NCBI RefSeq assembly: GCF_003479425.1
Contig: NZ_QUHC01000002.1
Location: 248,001 to 312,000 of the forward strand
Source of the DNA: Odoribacter sp. AF15-53
Lineage (GTDB): Bacteria; Bacteroidota; Bacteroidia; Bacteroidales; Marinifilaceae
Direction: 5' to 3'
DNA: 64,000 nucleotides
The first letter of the stretch is position 1; each line of letters opens with the position of its first letter. Shown piece by piece: positions 34,777 through 43,093 of this stretch. A model generated the notes under the pieces. The model saw only the letters and a list, made by a program, of their open reading frames with translations. It did not search any database and was not told where the DNA came from. The position numbers and the translations under genes are program-made.

Positions 34777-35415
34777 TTACTGAAAAAATGGATTCATCCG
34801 TTTCTCTTCCCCGATCGTCGTGAAACCGCCATGTCCGGGAACCACACGAACATCATCGGGCAACGCGAACAATTTCTCCCGGATACCTTCTATCAACTGG
34901 CGCATATCACCTCCCGGCAAATCAGCCCTTCCGATACTTCCCTGGAACAATACGTCTCCGGCTATCAACAACTTATCCTTCTCGCTATAAAAACAAATCC
35001 CCCCCGGAGAATGTCCCGGCACGTGAATAACTTTCAATTCCGAATGTCCGAACTTCACGACCTCCCCGTCTTTCAGGTATTCGCCCAAAGCCGGGGGGGG
35101 CGTTATTCCCCTTATACCCAACATCGCCGCATACTTCTCGGCATCTTCCACCCAAAAGGCATCCGCTTCATGCGCCCGTGCCGACAAGCCGTATTTATCT
35201 AGCATAAAATTATTACCGAAAATATGGTCAATATGTAAATGGGTATTCAGTAAAGCTACCGGTTTCAAATGATTCTCGACCAAGAAATCAGCCAAACGTT
35301 GTTCCTCCTCTCTTGAAAAACAACCACAATCAATGACCACGGCTTCCCCCGTCTCATCGTACAACACGATCGTGTTCTCCTGCCATGCATTATTAGCAAA
35401 TACTTTAATCTTCAT
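34777..35415 (-). CDS. MBL-fold metallo-hydrolase, glyoxalase II-like
   Basis: 212-residue metallo-beta-lactamase-fold hydrolase. Metal-binding THLHIDH at 58-64, later ligands in VPGHSPGG (about 132) , IAGDVLF (about 151) and VVPGHG (about 196). Best related to small hydroxyacylglutathione-hydrolase-like proteins that hydrolyse thioesters. The real substrate is unknown. It leads the mtnN-luxS-znu operon (6 bp to mtnN). Zinc dependence links it loosely with the importer downstream. Confidence 0.9.
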   Translation of the reverse strand: MKIKVFANNAWQENTIVLYDETGEAVVIDCGCFSREEEQRLADFLVENHLKPVALLNTHLHIDHIFGNNFMLDKYGLSARAHEADAFWVEDAEKYAAMLGIRGITPPPALGEYLKDGEVVKFGHSELKVIHVPGHSPGGICFYSEKDKLLIAGDVLFQGSIGRADLPGGDMRQLIEGIREKLFALPDDVRVVPGHGGFTTIGEEKRMNPFFQ

Positions 35416-35612
35416 TTCTCACGTATTTTAGAAATACAAATATAAAGAAGATTTCGCGTAATATCGGTAAAATCCGGTTGAATATGGAAAGCGTAATACA
35501 ATATTTTAACTTTGTTTTTTATGCTTTCTTGAAGCAAACGTATTGAGAATGTGGCAAAAGCCTGCTTTCTTCCAAGCCCCCCTTCAAACACTCCTCTATA
35601 AACGAGGCCGCT

Positions 35613-35653
35613 GAAAAAAAACTTTGCTTCACAAGTAACCTCGTGAAGCAAAG
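35613..35653 (-). terminator. Terminator of the glnS-yitT unit
   Basis: Minus-strand stem CTTTGCTTCAC/GTGAAGCAAAG (35643-35653 with 35622-35632), about 10-nt loop, followed by a run of T (35614-35620 as A on plus). Strong and directional. Confidence 0.88.
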
Positions 35654-35679
35654 CAATATCATTTATTCATCAAACATCA

Positions 35680-36576
35680 TCACGTTCGCAACGTGTCGAA
35701 TCCCCGACCGTAAACACCCATAACCGTGTTCATTGTGAGGAAAGCATCCTGATCGACCGCTTTCGTTACCCGCATGATATTTTGCATTTCACTCTTGCGA
35801 GCCACGACAATCAACATCTTACGAGCCTCCCCCGTGTACCATCCCTGGCAATCCACCACGGTAACCCCTCGTTTCAAATCATGCGTGATAGAATCCGCCA
35901 CTTCCTTGTACTTATTAGAAAATATTAAGAATTGCACGGACTGCATCTGCCCGGTAAACACCAAGTCAATCGTGTAAGAGTTGACCCCCATGACCACGTA
36001 ACCGTAAATAATCGTGGCTATCTTCGCAGTGGGATCCACCGCCGTATTCTCCCCGATGAAATAACTACACCCGATGATAAACACGTCTATATACATGATA
36101 ATCTTACCCGGACTAATATTCCGGTACTTGTTAATCATCATGGCCACGATATCCGTTCCGGCAGTACTTCCCCCGTTTGCCAGGGAAATACCGATTCCCG
36201 CACCACACATGATACCGGAAAGAACGGCACACATGAATTTATCTTCCAGCAAAGGTTCATGAATCAGATTCTGTAACAAACTCAACAGGAAAGAACTCAT
36301 GAAAATAGCATAGATAGTCTTGAAACCGAACCGGGGTCCCAGTACCTTTATAGCGATCGCCACCAACAAAAAATTGATCACGAAATAACTATATCCGATA
36401 GGAATCACCTCCCCGGAAAGGAAATAAATAATTGTCGAGATACCGGTCACTCCGCCACCGACCATACGATGCGGAGCCAAGAAAGCGGTAACGGCAAAAG
36501 TATATATCAACAACCCGAACGTGATCAACAGATACGCCCGAATCTCTCTTGTCATTTTTTCCTTCGTAATTTTCAT
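35680..36576 (-). CDS. YitT family membrane protein (DUF161/DUF2179)
   Basis: 298 residues: six hydrophobic segments over about 12-205 (e.g. AYLLITFGLLIYTFAVTAFL at the N-terminus), including the glycine-rich GGSTAGTDI motif (about 130-138), followed by a soluble DUF2179 domain (about 210-298; KRGVTVVDCQGWYTG). YitT-family proteins are predicted transporters or sensors of unknown substrate. It follows glnS by 7 bp and ends at a strong terminator, so the two genes are cotranscribed. Confidence 0.9.
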   Translation of the reverse strand: MKITKEKMTREIRAYLLITFGLLIYTFAVTAFLAPHRMVGGGVTGISTIIYFLSGEVIPIGYSYFVINFLLVAIAIKVLGPRFGFKTIYAIFMSSFLLSLLQNLIHEPLLEDKFMCAVLSGIMCGAGIGISLANGGSTAGTDIVAMMINKYRNISPGKIIMYIDVFIIGCSYFIGENTAVDPTAKIATIIYGYVVMGVNSYTIDLVFTGQMQSVQFLIFSNKYKEVADSITHDLKRGVTVVDCQGWYTGEARKMLIVVARKSEMQNIMRVTKAVDQDAFLTMNTVMGVYGRGFDTLRT

Positions 36577-36583
36577 TTTATCA

Positions 36584-38287
36584 TTAATTGTTTTGTTTCG
36601 CCCACGTATCCTTCAACCCGACCGTCCGGTTAAACACCAGCGCCCCGGGTTTAGAATCCTTATCCACGCAGAAATATCCCAAACGTTGGAACTGGAAACG
36701 ATCCCCTTCTTTAGCCTCCTTCAAACTCGGTTCTAACTTACACCCTGTCAAAACCTTCAAGGAATTCTCGTTCAAGAACTCCTTGAAATCAATATCCTTG
36801 TGTCCGGCTGGATCCGGGTCTTTAAACAAACGATCGTACAAACGCACTTCCGCCTCGATCGCATCGGGGGCCGAAACCCAGTGAAGCGTTCCCTTCACCT
36901 TCCGGTTACTTGCCGATCCGGTACCGCTACGGGTATCCGCGTCGTATGTACAATGAATCGTTGTAATATTTCCATCCGCGTCTTTCTCCACGCTCTCGCA
37001 CTTCACGATATAAGCCCCCTTCAACCGCACCTCGTTACCAATCGTCATCCGGAAAAATTTCTTCGGGGCATTCTCCATAAAATCATCCCGCTCGATGTAT
37101 AACTCGCGAGAAAAAGGAACCATTCTCGTTCCGGCCGCTTCATCTTCCGGGTTATTCTCTATCTCCACCGTTTCCGTCTGGTTCTCCGGGTAATTGTCGA
37201 TAACCACCCGAACCGGATCCAGCACCGCCATCACGCGAGGAGCTATTTTATTCAGATGCTCACGCACGCAGAACTCCAATAACGCCATATCCACCACGAT
37301 CTCCCGACGAGCCACACCCACCTTCTCCGCAAAATTACGGATAGATTCAGGCGTATACCCGGCACGTCTCAAAGCGGTAATCGTCGGCATACGGGGATCA
37401 TCCCAACCCGCCACGATACCTTTCTGCACGAGTTCCAGCAAACGACGTTTACTCATCACCGTGTAGCTCAGGTTACGACGGGCAAATTCGATCTGGCGAG
37501 GACGGTATTCCGTGTCGATCAACTGATCCAAAAACCAGTTATACAGCGGACGATGCACCTCGAACTCCAGCGTGCATATAGAATGCGTGATCCCTTCCAG
37601 GTAATCACTCTGCCCGTGCGTGAAATCGTACATCGGGTAGATACACCATTTATCACCCGTCCGGTGATGTGCCACGTGCATGATACGATACATAATCGGA
37701 TCACGCATCAGCATGTTGGAAGAGGCCATATCTATTTTAGCGCGTAAAACCTTCTCCCCTGCCTGAAACTCCCCGTTCTTCATGCGCCGGAACAGATCCA
37801 AGTTCTCCTCCGGCGTCCGGTCCCGGTAAGGACTGTTCACGCCGGGTTCCGTCGGCGTCATACGCTGGGCGCTGATCACCTCAGCCGGCTGGTCGTCCAC
37901 GTAAGCCTTACCCTTCATGATCAACATCTCGGCCCAATCATATAGCTGTTGAAAATAATCGGAAGCGTAATGCGTCTCGCCTTCCCATTGGAATCCCAGC
38001 CATTGTATATCTTGTTGTATGGAATCAATATATTCGACATCCTCCTTCGAGGGATTCGTGTCATCAAAACGCAAGTTGCATTTTCCCTTGTACTTGGTTG
38101 CCAACCCGAAGTTCAAGCATATAGAAGTCGCATGCCCGATATGCAGGTATCCATTCGGTTCCGGCGGGAACCGCGTATGTACCCTACCGCCGTTCTTTCC
38201 CTCGGCCAACTCCTCTTCAATAATCTGTTCGATGAAGTTTAACGATTTACCTTCACCTTCTTCTTCCACAAGATGATCTTTGTCCAT
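36584..38287 (-). CDS. glnS: Glutaminyl-tRNA synthetase
   Basis: Charges tRNA-Gln. 567 residues from the ATG at 38287; an in-frame ATG at 38317 would place the promoter box inside the gene and is rejected. Class I signatures: HIGH at 49-52 in GYLHIGHA, and VMSKRR (about 266) in place of KMSKS, normal for this enzyme. The N-terminal PPEPNG and C-terminal anticodon-binding beta barrels ([19 protein letters not shown]) are complete. GlnS is common in Bacteroidales. A -7 box TACCTTTG lies 28 nt upstream. Confidence 0.97.
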   Translation of the reverse strand: MDKDHLVEEEGEGKSLNFIEQIIEEELAEGKNGGRVHTRFPPEPNGYLHIGHATSICLNFGLATKYKGKCNLRFDDTNPSKEDVEYIDSIQQDIQWLGFQWEGETHYASDYFQQLYDWAEMLIMKGKAYVDDQPAEVISAQRMTPTEPGVNSPYRDRTPEENLDLFRRMKNGEFQAGEKVLRAKIDMASSNMLMRDPIMYRIMHVAHHRTGDKWCIYPMYDFTHGQSDYLEGITHSICTLEFEVHRPLYNWFLDQLIDTEYRPRQIEFARRNLSYTVMSKRRLLELVQKGIVAGWDDPRMPTITALRRAGYTPESIRNFAEKVGVARREIVVDMALLEFCVREHLNKIAPRVMAVLDPVRVVIDNYPENQTETVEIENNPEDEAAGTRMVPFSRELYIERDDFMENAPKKFFRMTIGNEVRLKGAYIVKCESVEKDADGNITTIHCTYDADTRSGTGSASNRKVKGTLHWVSAPDAIEAEVRLYDRLFKDPDPAGHKDIDFKEFLNENSLKVLTGCKLEPSLKEAKEGDRFQFQRLGYFCVDKDSKPGALVFNRTVGLKDTWAKQNN

Positions 38288-38314
38288 ACTAAAATTATTA
38301 TAACATATTTGCCG

Positions 38315-38322
38315 CAAAGGTA
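38315..38322 (-). promoter_or_regulatory. -7 promoter box TACCTTTG for glnS
   Basis: Minus-strand TACCTTTG matches TAnnTTTG and sits 28 nt before the glnS ATG, leaving a leader of about 20 nt. No clear -33 TTTG. Confidence 0.6.
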
Positions 38323-38352
38323 ATTAATTTATGAGAGTTTTAAAAGTTTCTG

Positions 38353-38360
38353 TATATTTG
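38353..38360 (+). promoter_or_regulatory. -7-like box TATATTTG close to the porin start
   Basis: TATATTTG ends six bases before the ATG at 38367. If used, the mRNA would be leaderless or nearly so, as for the MltF-like gene. Confidence 0.4.
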
Positions 38361-38366
38361 CAGGCC

Positions 38367-40340
38367 ATGAAAAATATATTTTACACCATAATATGCTGTC
38401 TGATTTCACTCACGTCATTAGCCCAGAGTGATTTTGACTACGAGAACCCTGACGGAAGGGATCCTCGTGAAGAAGGAATGCATCAGGATACCACGAAAGA
38501 ACAACGCAATGTTCCGCGTCATCGCCTGACCTGGAAATGGGTACACGACGGGGTTTACAGGGAATATTACCCGATCGACACGCTGCAAGACGGGATCCAG
38601 AACACGAACCTGATTTTCAAACATAGCGTATCCAACACCTACCTGGGAAATTTCCCCTCCCCTTACATTTCCGACATATATATCTTGCGTCCCAGGGGAG
38701 AAGACTTCTTACCTCTTGACCGGGTAAGGGATTACATCTTCAAGCCGGAAGACGCCTTGGACTACAACACGACCGTCCCCTTCACGCAACTGAGCTATTT
38801 CAACGGGGGAGGCCGGGGAAAAACCGAGGACTGGCTGGATGTATGGCATATCCAGAACATCCTTCCCGTGTGGAATGCCGGATTCCGCTACAACCTAATC
38901 TCCTCCGACGGGGCCTATTCATACCAGAAATCGAAGACATACAACTTCGCCTTTTTCAGTTCGTACGAGAAAGACCGGACCGCCGTTTCGATGTTTATCA
39001 ACCAAAACATGGGACACTACAACGAAAACGGGGGTGTCGAGAACCTGGCCGATATCCGGGATACCTCGCTCGACGCGAAAGTCGTGGGCACACGCTTGGC
39101 CATGGAACCCAACAACAACGTCATGAACTTCAACTTTAAAGTTCTCGCCCAATACAATATGGGTAACCCAAAAGAAATAATCACGCCCATAGACAGCGTG
39201 ACCATTGACACGACAATAACTTATCCTATGAAATTCGCCTTGGGGATTAAAGTCGAGGATAACCGCTATAAATTCCAGGAAGAAACTGTCGAGACCAATT
39301 TCTTCGACACCACGTACATCAACAGGCAAAAAAACGCCGACGTGATCAATAACCGGAAATACGATATTGACGCCAAATTTATCCTGAACGAACACCCGAA
39401 ATACAAATACCTACCGGGAGTTTATGCCGGATTAAAATTCAAATATCTCAAATACGAACAACGGGTATCACTCGATACCATGAATAATATCGGGACCAGC
39501 AAATACACCGGGACCTACCTCACAGCCGGGACCTTCAACATGGACACGACCACGATGTTCAATTTCGATATTTGGGGAAGTTTCTGTTTCGCGGGAGAAT
39601 ACTCCGCAGACTACTCGCTGGAAGGAAAGATTATCCAATACCTGAACAAAGGAAGAAACTCATCCGTCACGATCCACGCCCTGTTGGACAACCAAACCCC
39701 GAATCATTATTACGAACAATATCAGGGAAACCATAACCAGTGGGAAAACAGTTTCGACAAAATACACGCTTACAACCTGAAAGGATACTACAAAAATAAA
39801 CGCCTCCGCACCGAAATCGGGATCGCGATCAACAACACGAAAAATTACATTTATTTCGACACGGCCGCCATGCCTCGCCAGTACAACGGGAATCTCATGG
39901 TATTCACGGCATGGGCCAAACAAGTATTTCGACTGGGGCGCTTCTACTTTGACCAGAAGGTATACTATCAAATCGTAAACAAAGACGAGGTGCTGCCTCT
40001 ACCCGAGCTTGCACTCCACTCGCACAACTATTACCAGAACCGTTTCTTCAAAGATGCGTTGGGATTCCAAATCGGTTTAGACCTGTTCTACAACACGTCA
40101 TTCTACGCCAACGCTTACGACCCGGCAATCATGCAATTCTACAACCAAGAGATCGAGAAAACCGGAAACTACCCGAAACTCGACGTGTTCATCACGCTGA
40201 ATATAAAACGAGCCGACCTGTTCATAAAATATGAGCACGTCAGCGAGTACATCGGCAACCGGAACTACTTCTCGGCCTACACCTACCCGATCAACCCGGC
40301 GAAGCTAAAATTCGGTATCCGGTGGAACTTCTATGACTAA
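38367..40340 (+). CDS. Putative outer-membrane porin
   Basis: 657 residues from the ATG at 38367; the upstream ATG at 38331 lies in the promoter region. Signal peptide 1-20 (ISLTSLAQ). The rest is rich in alternating aromatic/polar beta strands (e.g. TYNFAFFSSYEKDRTAVSMF, KFKYLKYEQRVSL), and the last residues ...KLKFGIRWNFYD resemble a barrel closing strand, so an outer-membrane barrel is likely. Its overall character fits the Bacteroidota putative porin family (Porin_10), but substrate and function are unknown. It is divergent from glnS; a TATATTTG box ends 6 nt before the ATG. Confidence 0.8.
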   Translation: MKNIFYTIICCLISLTSLAQSDFDYENPDGRDPREEGMHQDTTKEQRNVPRHRLTWKWVHDGVYREYYPIDTLQDGIQNTNLIFKHSVSNTYLGNFPSPYISDIYILRPRGEDFLPLDRVRDYIFKPEDALDYNTTVPFTQLSYFNGGGRGKTEDWLDVWHIQNILPVWNAGFRYNLISSDGAYSYQKSKTYNFAFFSSYEKDRTAVSMFINQNMGHYNENGGVENLADIRDTSLDAKVVGTRLAMEPNNNVMNFNFKVLAQYNMGNPKEIITPIDSVTIDTTITYPMKFALGIKVEDNRYKFQEETVETNFFDTTYINRQKNADVINNRKYDIDAKFILNEHPKYKYLPGVYAGLKFKYLKYEQRVSLDTMNNIGTSKYTGTYLTAGTFNMDTTTMFNFDIWGSFCFAGEYSADYSLEGKIIQYLNKGRNSSVTIHALLDNQTPNHYYEQYQGNHNQWENSFDKIHAYNLKGYYKNKRLRTEIGIAINNTKNYIYFDTAAMPRQYNGNLMVFTAWAKQVFRLGRFYFDQKVYYQIVNKDEVLPLPELALHSHNYYQNRFFKDALGFQIGLDLFYNTSFYANAYDPAIMQFYNQEIEKTGNYPKLDVFITLNIKRADLFIKYEHVSEYIGNRNYFSAYTYPINPAKLKFGIRWNFYD

Positions 40341-40418
40341 AAATATCCATAAATCACTCCATCGAATCATGATTTCATCGGTCCCGCTATAATCCCGGAG
40401 ATATCCCACCGTATTCAC

Positions 40419-40512
40419 AAGGTAATAATCTCCCCCTCTTTCTCTCGCCCTTTCACGCCCCATTCCCAATATAGCAACAAGGACGATGAAACATTATTAC
40501 CCTAAAATTACT
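40419..40512. repeat. MITE-like dispersed repeat, copy A
   Basis: Left arm AAGGTAATAAT (40419-40429) followed by CCCCCTCTTTC; right arm ATTATTACCCTAAAATTAC (40493-40511). Left and right parts both match copy B (62738-62758 and 62845-62864), the right arm with only transitions. Confidence 0.55.
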
Positions 40513-40645
40513 TCGGTATATCAATCGGATTCCCAGAACAAGCCGGGATGAAATACAAATTGTGTGTTCGCCACCATTTCTCAAAAAAATCACATACTTG
40601 AATGGTAACGTTACACGAGAGGCTAGAATCCACGCTCCGGACTAA

Positions 40646-40677
40646 TTTGGTAGTTCACAGCATTTTTCGTATATTCG
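40646..40677 (+). promoter_or_regulatory. Promoter TTTG-N20-TATATTCG
   Basis: -33 TTTG at 40646-40649, 20-bp spacer, -7 TATATTCG at 40670-40677. Only four bases separate the -7 box from the ATG at 40682. Confidence 0.7.
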
Positions 40678-40681
40678 CGGC

Positions 40682-42067
40682 ATGTATATAATAAGAAATA
40701 TTACATACACGCTGTCGCTCTTACTTTGTCTGGCTTCATGCAAAACGAAAGAAGAGGATCCGCTAATCATTCCTGAACCCACCACGTTAGAGCAAATTGA
40801 TCAACGAGGGGTTTTAAATGTTTGCAGCTATTACAACACGACAGACTATTACGTGTACAAGGGTATTCCAAAGGGATTTCACTACGAATTAGTAAAAGAT
40901 TTTGCCGATTATCTGGGAGTAAAACTAAATATCGAGGTCAACTCGAACATCGAAGAAAGTATCCAAAAACTGAATGAAGGGAAGTACGATCTGATCGCCA
41001 TGAGTCTTGCCATCACCGATGCCCGCAAAGAACAGGTACGCTTTGTTCACCCCCTGTTCAGTACCAGCCGGGTACTGGTTCAGTACAAATCGGATTCTAT
41101 CATACAAAGCGTGCAAGATTTAAAGAACAAAGAAATCTTTATCCAGGAAGGGACATCAAACACGAAATTCCTTCAACAACTGAATGACTCTTTACAATTG
41201 AATCTAAAAATCACGGAACTCGAAGACGTGACTTACGAGGACATCCTGTTGAAAGTAGAGAATGGCGAACTACCTTTCACCGTCATCGACAAAAATGTGG
41301 CCCAGATTGCCGCTCAATACATGAAACACATCGACTACTCCTTGCAACTATCCACCGACGGACCTGTATCTTGGGCCGTAGCCGGCAAAGCCGTGTTATT
41401 AAACGAAGAGATCAACGCCTGGCTCGACCCGATCAAAAAAAGCGAGAAATTCAACGTGTTATACAATCGTTATTTCAAAAGTAGTTACATCACCTCCTTA
41501 CACAACTCCAAATACTACAAATTAAAGAATGGCGTGATCTCCAGTTTTGACCCGATCATCAAAGAAGAAGCGAAAAAAATAGGCTGGGATTGGCGTCTGT
41601 TGGCCGCTGTCATCTACCAAGAATCCGGTTTTGACCCGGAAGCAACTTCCCACCTTGGAGCTGTCGGCCTGATGCAAGTCATGCCGGAAACCTCGATACA
41701 ACTGGGATTCGAAGACTACCAGGAACCCCAAGACAACATCAAGGTAGGTGCATACTACCTGAAATACCTGGAAAAAATGTTTTCAAAACTGGACCTGGAT
41801 ACCCTGAACCAAACCAAATTCACGTTAGCTGCCTATAACGCAGGTCCGGGACACGTGTTCGATGCCATGAGATTAGCCGAATCCTACGGGAAGAACCCGA
41901 AAGTATGGGACAATAACGTGGACTACTTCCTACTCCACAAATCCCAACCCGAACTATACCGGGATTCCGTTGTCCGTTTCGGATATTGCGACGGAAGACA
42001 AACTTTCAGATTCGTGAATAACATCATCGAAAATTACACGCACTACAAGAACACTATTCCTCGATAA
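40682..42067 (+). CDS. MltF-like lytic murein transglycosylase lipoprotein
   Basis: Cuts peptidoglycan glycan strands in the periplasm. 461 residues: lipobox CLASC (C20), a periplasmic-binding-protein domain (SBP_bac_3) about 35-265 with no transporter partner nearby, then an SLT domain about 290-455. Catalytic Glu314 in YQESGFDPEAT, then GAVGLMQVMP and AAYNAGPGHV. The domain pair is that of E. coli MltF, in which the N-terminal domain regulates activity by binding muropeptides. The only usable start is the ATG at 40682, which places the -7 box four bases upstream and implies a leaderless mRNA. Confidence 0.93.
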   Translation: MYIIRNITYTLSLLLCLASCKTKEEDPLIIPEPTTLEQIDQRGVLNVCSYYNTTDYYVYKGIPKGFHYELVKDFADYLGVKLNIEVNSNIEESIQKLNEGKYDLIAMSLAITDARKEQVRFVHPLFSTSRVLVQYKSDSIIQSVQDLKNKEIFIQEGTSNTKFLQQLNDSLQLNLKITELEDVTYEDILLKVENGELPFTVIDKNVAQIAAQYMKHIDYSLQLSTDGPVSWAVAGKAVLLNEEINAWLDPIKKSEKFNVLYNRYFKSSYITSLHNSKYYKLKNGVISSFDPIIKEEAKKIGWDWRLLAAVIYQESGFDPEATSHLGAVGLMQVMPETSIQLGFEDYQEPQDNIKVGAYYLKYLEKMFSKLDLDTLNQTKFTLAAYNAGPGHVFDAMRLAESYGKNPKVWDNNVDYFLLHKSQPELYRDSVVRFGYCDGRQTFRFVNNIIENYTHYKNTIPR

Positions 42068-42203
42068 TCTACATGAATATTACCCAACAAACAGAAGATA
42101 AGTAACCGTAGAAAAACATACCAACTTGCGCCTGGGAAGGAACCTGCAACCTGCAAACCTGTAACCTGCAACTCGTCGCAAACGAAAAAACTGAAAGGCG
42201 AAT

Positions 42204-42235
42204 ATTGATTTACATTAATTTTTTTCATACCTTCG
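42204..42235 (+). promoter_or_regulatory. Promoter ATTG-N20-TACCTTCG
   Basis: -33-like TTG at 42205-42207, 20-bp spacer, -7 TACCTTCG at 42228-42235, 39 nt upstream of the ATG at 42275. Confidence 0.6.
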
Positions 42236-42274
42236 CATCAGAGTTTTGATCATTATTAATTAATTGCTAAGACT

Positions 42275-43024
42275 ATGCCTTACAGAAGATTACCGAATAC
42301 AGATGCAGCAAGGATAAGGGCATTGGAAACAGCCTTGAATAACGAAGATTTTTCCGATATCAATAATTTACCGTTTTCATTAACCCTAAGACAGAAAATA
42401 GAATTCTTTCTACCGAAGTTCAAAACCGCAATCACGAACTCTCAATGTGCGCGGGATAAACAAACGGTCAATAGCCGAAAATACGCGGAATACACGCGAA
42501 AAGCGAAATTATATATTTCTCATTTCCTACAGGTATTGAATTTCACCATTGCCCGTGGAGAACTAAAACCGATAGCCCGAACATTTTACGGGATCGCAGA
42601 AAATGACACCAAATTACCCTCTCTAATTTCCGATCAGGACTTGCTGGATTGGGGAGCAAAAATCATCGCAGGAGAACAGGAACGTACCCGGAACGGGGGT
42701 GGTAACCCGATATACAGTCCCTCTATCGCCCTGGTTAAAGTCAACTACGAGAACTTCAAACAAGCCAATTCTTCCCAGAAACAATTTCAACAGAACTCCG
42801 CTCGCTACAGCGCGGAAGTTGCTCAATACCGGGGAGAAGCAGACGAGTATATTCTCACGTTATGGAACGAAATCGAGGCCCATTACGCAGACATTGATGA
42901 CGAGGATGAACGCCGCCAGAAATGCGAAAACTTCGGCTTGGTCTACGTTTTCCGAAAAGGCGAAAAAGAAGAAATCAAAAGAAAAAAGGAAGCCGAACGG
43001 ATCACGCTCAAACTCCCTTTTTAA
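42275..43024 (+). CDS. Conserved-looking hypothetical protein
   Basis: 249 residues, not recognised. No signal peptide or membrane segment, so cytoplasmic. The first 130 residues are mostly helical by eye with a basic run (RKYAEYTRKAKLY, about 66-78); the middle region GGGNPIYSPSIALVKVNYENF (about 140-160) looks like a loop before a Gln/Asn-rich linker, and the C-terminal 50 residues contain acidic and then strongly basic stretches (KGEKEEIKRKKEAERI). It has its own promoter and lies alone between the MltF-like gene and hydG. It could be a DNA-associated or structural protein; there is no basis to choose. Confidence 0.75.
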   Translation: MPYRRLPNTDAARIRALETALNNEDFSDINNLPFSLTLRQKIEFFLPKFKTAITNSQCARDKQTVNSRKYAEYTRKAKLYISHFLQVLNFTIARGELKPIARTFYGIAENDTKLPSLISDQDLLDWGAKIIAGEQERTRNGGGNPIYSPSIALVKVNYENFKQANSSQKQFQQNSARYSAEVAQYRGEADEYILTLWNEIEAHYADIDDEDERRQKCENFGLVYVFRKGEKEEIKRKKEAERITLKLPF

Positions 43025-43093
43025 TTTTAAATTTATGAATTTTAGATTTTAAATTATTCTTCCCGACATTAAGATCAATAATTCAATTTAAAA

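Larger units (their letters stand above)
40341..40681. other. Intergenic region porin to MltF-like gene
   Basis: 340 bp without a plausible ORF. It contains one copy of an imperfect inverted-repeat element (40419-40512) also found at 62716-62861, and the MltF promoter near its right end. Nothing else recognised. Confidence 0.6.

Noticed and set aside
35412..35651. 79-codon minus-strand ORF upstream of the MBL hydrolase gene
   Set aside because: It spans a terminator hairpin and repeat words, has no recognisable composition, and overlaps the MBL start; probably chance.
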